From contig VXIS01000436.1 of the NCBI GenBank assembly GCA_008704415.1, positions 1 to 32,390 of the forward strand: DNA of 32,390 nucleotides, read 5' to 3'. The DNA comes from Sphaerosporella brunnea (lineage: Eukaryota > Ascomycota > Pezizomycetes > Pezizales > Pyronemataceae). The position numbers were made by a program, and so were the translations under genes. The notes below the pieces were generated by a model, which had not been told where the DNA came from, searched no databases, and saw only the letters and a list, made by a program, of their open reading frames with translations. Position 1 is the first letter of the stretch; each line of letters begins with the position of its first letter. This document shows, piece by piece, positions 29,615-32,390 of the stretch.

Positions 29615-31051
29615 CGTTTTTTTATTTGTATTTTTATTTTTTTATTTTTTTATTTTTTTTTCCCAGTTCTTTTTCACTGCTGTGGGGGTTGGAGTCGTTG
29701 GACGTTTAAGTGAGGACGGACAGGGTCTAAATAAATTTGGGTCGCAGCCCACCATGCGTTACGATGCTCTAGAGTAGATTAGTTAGATTGACCGTCGATG
29801 ACGTCGTTGGGTTAGCGTCCGCCGTTAACGTTGCGTGCTTTCGGACGGGGGAGCCTTGCTCAGCGGCGCCGGGTTCTATGTAGACCGGTGATGTTCGGGT
29901 GGGATTTTCTCTGGTTCGGCAATTTTCGATCGATGGATGAAGGCATTTACTAAAGGCCGACGTGGATTAATATTTGGGTGGTGATTTTTGCGGATCTTTG
30001 TGTTGAAATGCCCTGAAACTGCACCGGATGTTTTTTTGCAATCCAGAAACCTCTAAATTGGACCATAAAAATAGATGCCCACAGCATGCGGCACGGTGAG
30101 AAGAGCAATTTCCTGTAAGTAGAATATTCAGAGGTCTACAATACTTGGACTGGCTCCAAGAGTGGTAGATTTGGAGCTGTGGTTGACTCGATCTGCCTAA
30201 CAAAGGCCCACGTAGTGGGAATCGATTGTGGATTCTATTCCTCTCGTGCAAGACCTATATACAGGACCTGCATGAAGGAAAAGCATGCGAAATGGTCTTT
30301 TTCTCCACAGAATGTCTCTATACATGTTCACAATGATCGCGGAGAACCATACTCATTATCTAGCACTCGGTTTTTCCGGCTTGTGTGCATGTCGTTTTCG
30401 GCAGTGGGAGTGTCCGAGGCTCCTGTTTCTAAAAGTAATTAGGTTCCAATTTTACTTCGTACCTGGCCACTGGCATGGACGTCAACGCGTACGTATATGC
30501 CAACAAATGCATCTTCCCGTGTCTTCGAGTAGCTCAAGTAATAGTTGTGCAGGAGCCCCTTCCAAATACTCGCCAGTAATTGCAATGTGCCTTGCATGGG
30601 CTGGGCGGAGCTGTCTATGGTACCTTATGCATAGCCCTAATGCCTACGCGTGCGCACTTTGAATCAGGCGCGCGGCTGAGCTGCGAATCCGCTCGGACTA
30701 GATTCATTTTTCTAGAGCGCCTTGGCGATCCGACGGGCTTCTCTACGCCCTCACTATGTATAACTAACCCGGCCCTTGAAAGGGCCCAGCCACGACCACG
30801 AGGGAACCATCATCCATGCTACCGCAAATAAGTAGCCGTCGACAATACTGTGCTGACCTGTCCTTTGCTTCTCCTCATCTTCGCGCATTCAACACAAGAT
30901 CGAGTCATCCTGCTGGTCCTCACTTTCTCCGTGACGATAACATCCTTCTGCGCCTGATATCTTGTTTGTGTTTATACTTGGTCCACCAAATCTCGTGTCG
31001 CAGCTGACGCAAGCTCGCAGCCGCCGAGCGAACAGCTTCCAGCCCCATCTC
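29615..31051. other. Intergenic region of the right arm (mirror of 24645-26081)
   Basis: Reverse complement of the left-arm intergenic region; no gene recognised. Confidence 0.5.
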
Positions 31052-32390
31052 ATGGCCTACTACAGTTCGAATCCCGATGCTTTGCCCGCGTAAGTCCTGC
31101 GCACTTTCTGGCCTCCTCACTCTTTGCTCTCCTGCTCGAGTAACAATGCTAACTTCCCCTGATTTAGCCACGCGGAGCCTGAGCAGGTTCGTTACTTCCA
31201 GCCGCACGAAAAAATAAAAATAAAAGCACACCAACGAAACAATGACTGATGCCTAGCAGGCTGCGCAAATGATGGCCGACTATCAAGACCGCCCTGCGTC
31301 GCGCCCGCAGCAAAACCATGCCCCCGCCGGCTACGGAAAGCCACAGTCTCCCCGCGTGGACCAGTACAGCCAGCACGGAGGCTACGGCGGGGGTCGCGGT
31401 GGCTACGGACAACAGCCTCAGCAACAGCATGGTCACTACCAGAAACCCACCGCCGCACAATCAATACACGAGCCCTCCGCCGCCTAACCAGTACGCAAGC
31501 CCACCTCCGCCGCAGGGTTATGGACAGCGCCCGCCGCCAGGGTCAAGGCCTCCGCCAACCCCGCAACCTGCGCAAGGCGCCGATCCTGCGCTGTACCCCC
31601 TCTTCAAGGCGGTCGATAAGGATGGTTGGTTTATGTGCCCCTCGTGGCTGTCTTCGCGTTAGGCTGATGGACCGCCAGGAAGCGGTCAGTTAAGCGAGAA
31701 GGAACTGCGCTCGGCGCTGGTGAATGGCGATTGGACATCTTTTGACCCGCACACTGTTCGCATGATGATCAGGTACTGAGACGATAGTTTACTGCCGATT
31801 ACGCTTGAGACTGATGCCTGGAAAGGATGTTCGACACTGACCGGTCTGGCACTATCGGGTTCAACGAATTTTGGTTGGCGGCCGCCACTCCCGAACCATT
31901 AGTTATGATTCATTCTGACCTTCCTCTAGCGGCCTTTGGGGCTTCCTGGCCGCGTGGCGCTCCCTTTTCGACCGATTTGACACAGACAAGAGCGGAAACA
32001 TCTCCTACTCGGAGTTTCAAAACGCGCTTGCCGGTATTTAGTCCTCATTTTCCTCTAGAGAAGAAATTGGCCTGACGCATAGACGCAGCATTTGGGTACC
32101 GGCTCTCGCCACAATTTGTGCAGCTGCTTTTCAGGTCATACGACCGAAGAGGTCAGGACTCCATGCCGCAGCCAGCAGGTGCGAACGGCTTCTCTTTGCG
32201 TTAGACCCCCGAGCTAATAGTAACGGTGGGGTGCAGGGCAAAATGCCATCTCATTTGACCTCTTTGTGCAGAGCTGCATCTCATTGAAACGCATGACGGA
32301 GGTGTTCAAGAAGTACGATGACGACAGAGATGGGTATGTTCCTGGTGCTCGAGATCGAACTATAAACGCAGTGCTGATTAGAGCAGATAC
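31052..32390 (+). pseudogene. PEF1: PEF1-like gene, mirror copy with a one-base frameshift, cut by the window end
   Basis: Counterpart of the left-arm gene: exons at 31052-31089, 31168-31186, 31260-31624, 31679-31772, 31826-31873, 31930-32033, 32089-32178, 32237-32333; the ninth would start about 32387. One extra A in the run at 31443-31445 (three A here, two in the left arm) shifts exon 3. The product would change from HGHYQNPPPHN to HGHYQKPTAAQ and stop soon after. All other exons read the same as on the left. A homopolymer indel is typical of sequencing error, so this may be an uncorrected read rather than a real mutation. Confidence 0.88.

Larger units (their letters stand above)
23307..32390. 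repeat. Giant near-perfect palindrome (two arms of about 4.53 kb, 15-nt spacer)
   Basis: Positions x and y pair so that x+y = 55696 from the centre out to about 24252/31444, and x+y = 55697 beyond. Left arm 23307-27840, spacer 27841-27855, right arm 27856-32390. Every open frame on one arm recurs on the other in reverse orientation with identical translation, except where one extra A (31443-31445) shifts a frame. The right arm runs to the last base of the window, so its true outer end is not seen. Such a structure is either a fold-back chimera of library or assembly, or a real inverted duplication. Confidence 0.97.

Noticed and set aside
23307..32390. Palindrome as terminal inverted repeats of a giant transposon or a linear plasmid/viral end
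   Set aside because: The arms hold ordinary fungal housekeeping genes and no transposase, polymerase or terminal protein, and the symmetry centre is inside a coding exon.
1..32390. CRISPR arrays, bacterial operons or prokaryotic regulatory elements
   Set aside because: Spliced eukaryotic genes throughout; no array of regularly spaced identical repeats seen.

Overview
The window looks like nuclear DNA of a filamentous ascomycete fungus (Pezizomycotina-like). The genes are split by short introns, mostly 50-90 nt, with GTATGT/GTAAGT-type donors. Several products are fungal or have typical fungal forms: an Msb1/Mug8 protein, an Rlm1/RlmA-type MADS factor, a Dad2-like DASH subunit, a DHA2 drug-efflux transporter and a penta-EF-hand protein with a Pro/Gly-rich N-terminus. 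I cannot place the genus. All gene models are hand-spliced: I joined exons where GT/GC-AG borders, reading phase and family conservation agreed.

Layout, left to right. 1-2477: a Pro/Gln-rich coiled-coil ORF, then diverged short direct repeats. 2478-3939 (-): OGG1, 8-oxoguanine DNA glycosylase, five exons. 4234-4796 (+): a broken copy of the ribosome-biogenesis gene NIP7 that still carries an intron. 5093-5550: a TA-flanked MITE-like element split by a poly-A-tailed SINE-like insertion with a perfect target-site duplication. 5629-6059 (+): a small mitochondrial-type membrane protein. 7517-10713 (-): MSB1/MUG8, six exons including a 10-nt microexon. 10714-14822: a long stretch without a convincing gene. 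14823-16797 (+): the MADS-box factor. 17630-17954 (-): a Dad2-like protein. 18793-19065: a second MITE-like element with roughly 50-bp terminal inverted repeats. 20528-22667 (+): a 14-TM-type MFS transporter with an upstream TATA box and a GGA-rich tract.

23307-32390 is one giant near-perfect palindrome. The left arm (23307-27840) and right arm (27856-32390) are reverse complements around a 15-nt spacer. I found one difference, an extra A in an A run at 31443-31445. Each arm carries a penta-EF-hand gene, a ChaC-type gamma-glutamylcyclotransferase and the 3' part of a glycine-rich RRM gene whose 5' part is missing from both arms. The break lies inside the RRM coding sequence, and the only difference frame-shifts the right-arm PEF gene. 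The most economical reading is a fold-back (assembly or amplification) artefact. A real fold-back rearrangement at a broken chromosome end cannot be excluded from sequence alone.

Functionally these are mostly housekeeping genes: base-excision repair, kinetochore, glutathione turnover, calcium sensing, cell-wall-integrity transcription and efflux. MSB1 and the MADS factor both belong to the cell-wall-integrity/polarity network and are divergently arranged around the 4.1-kb intergenic region.
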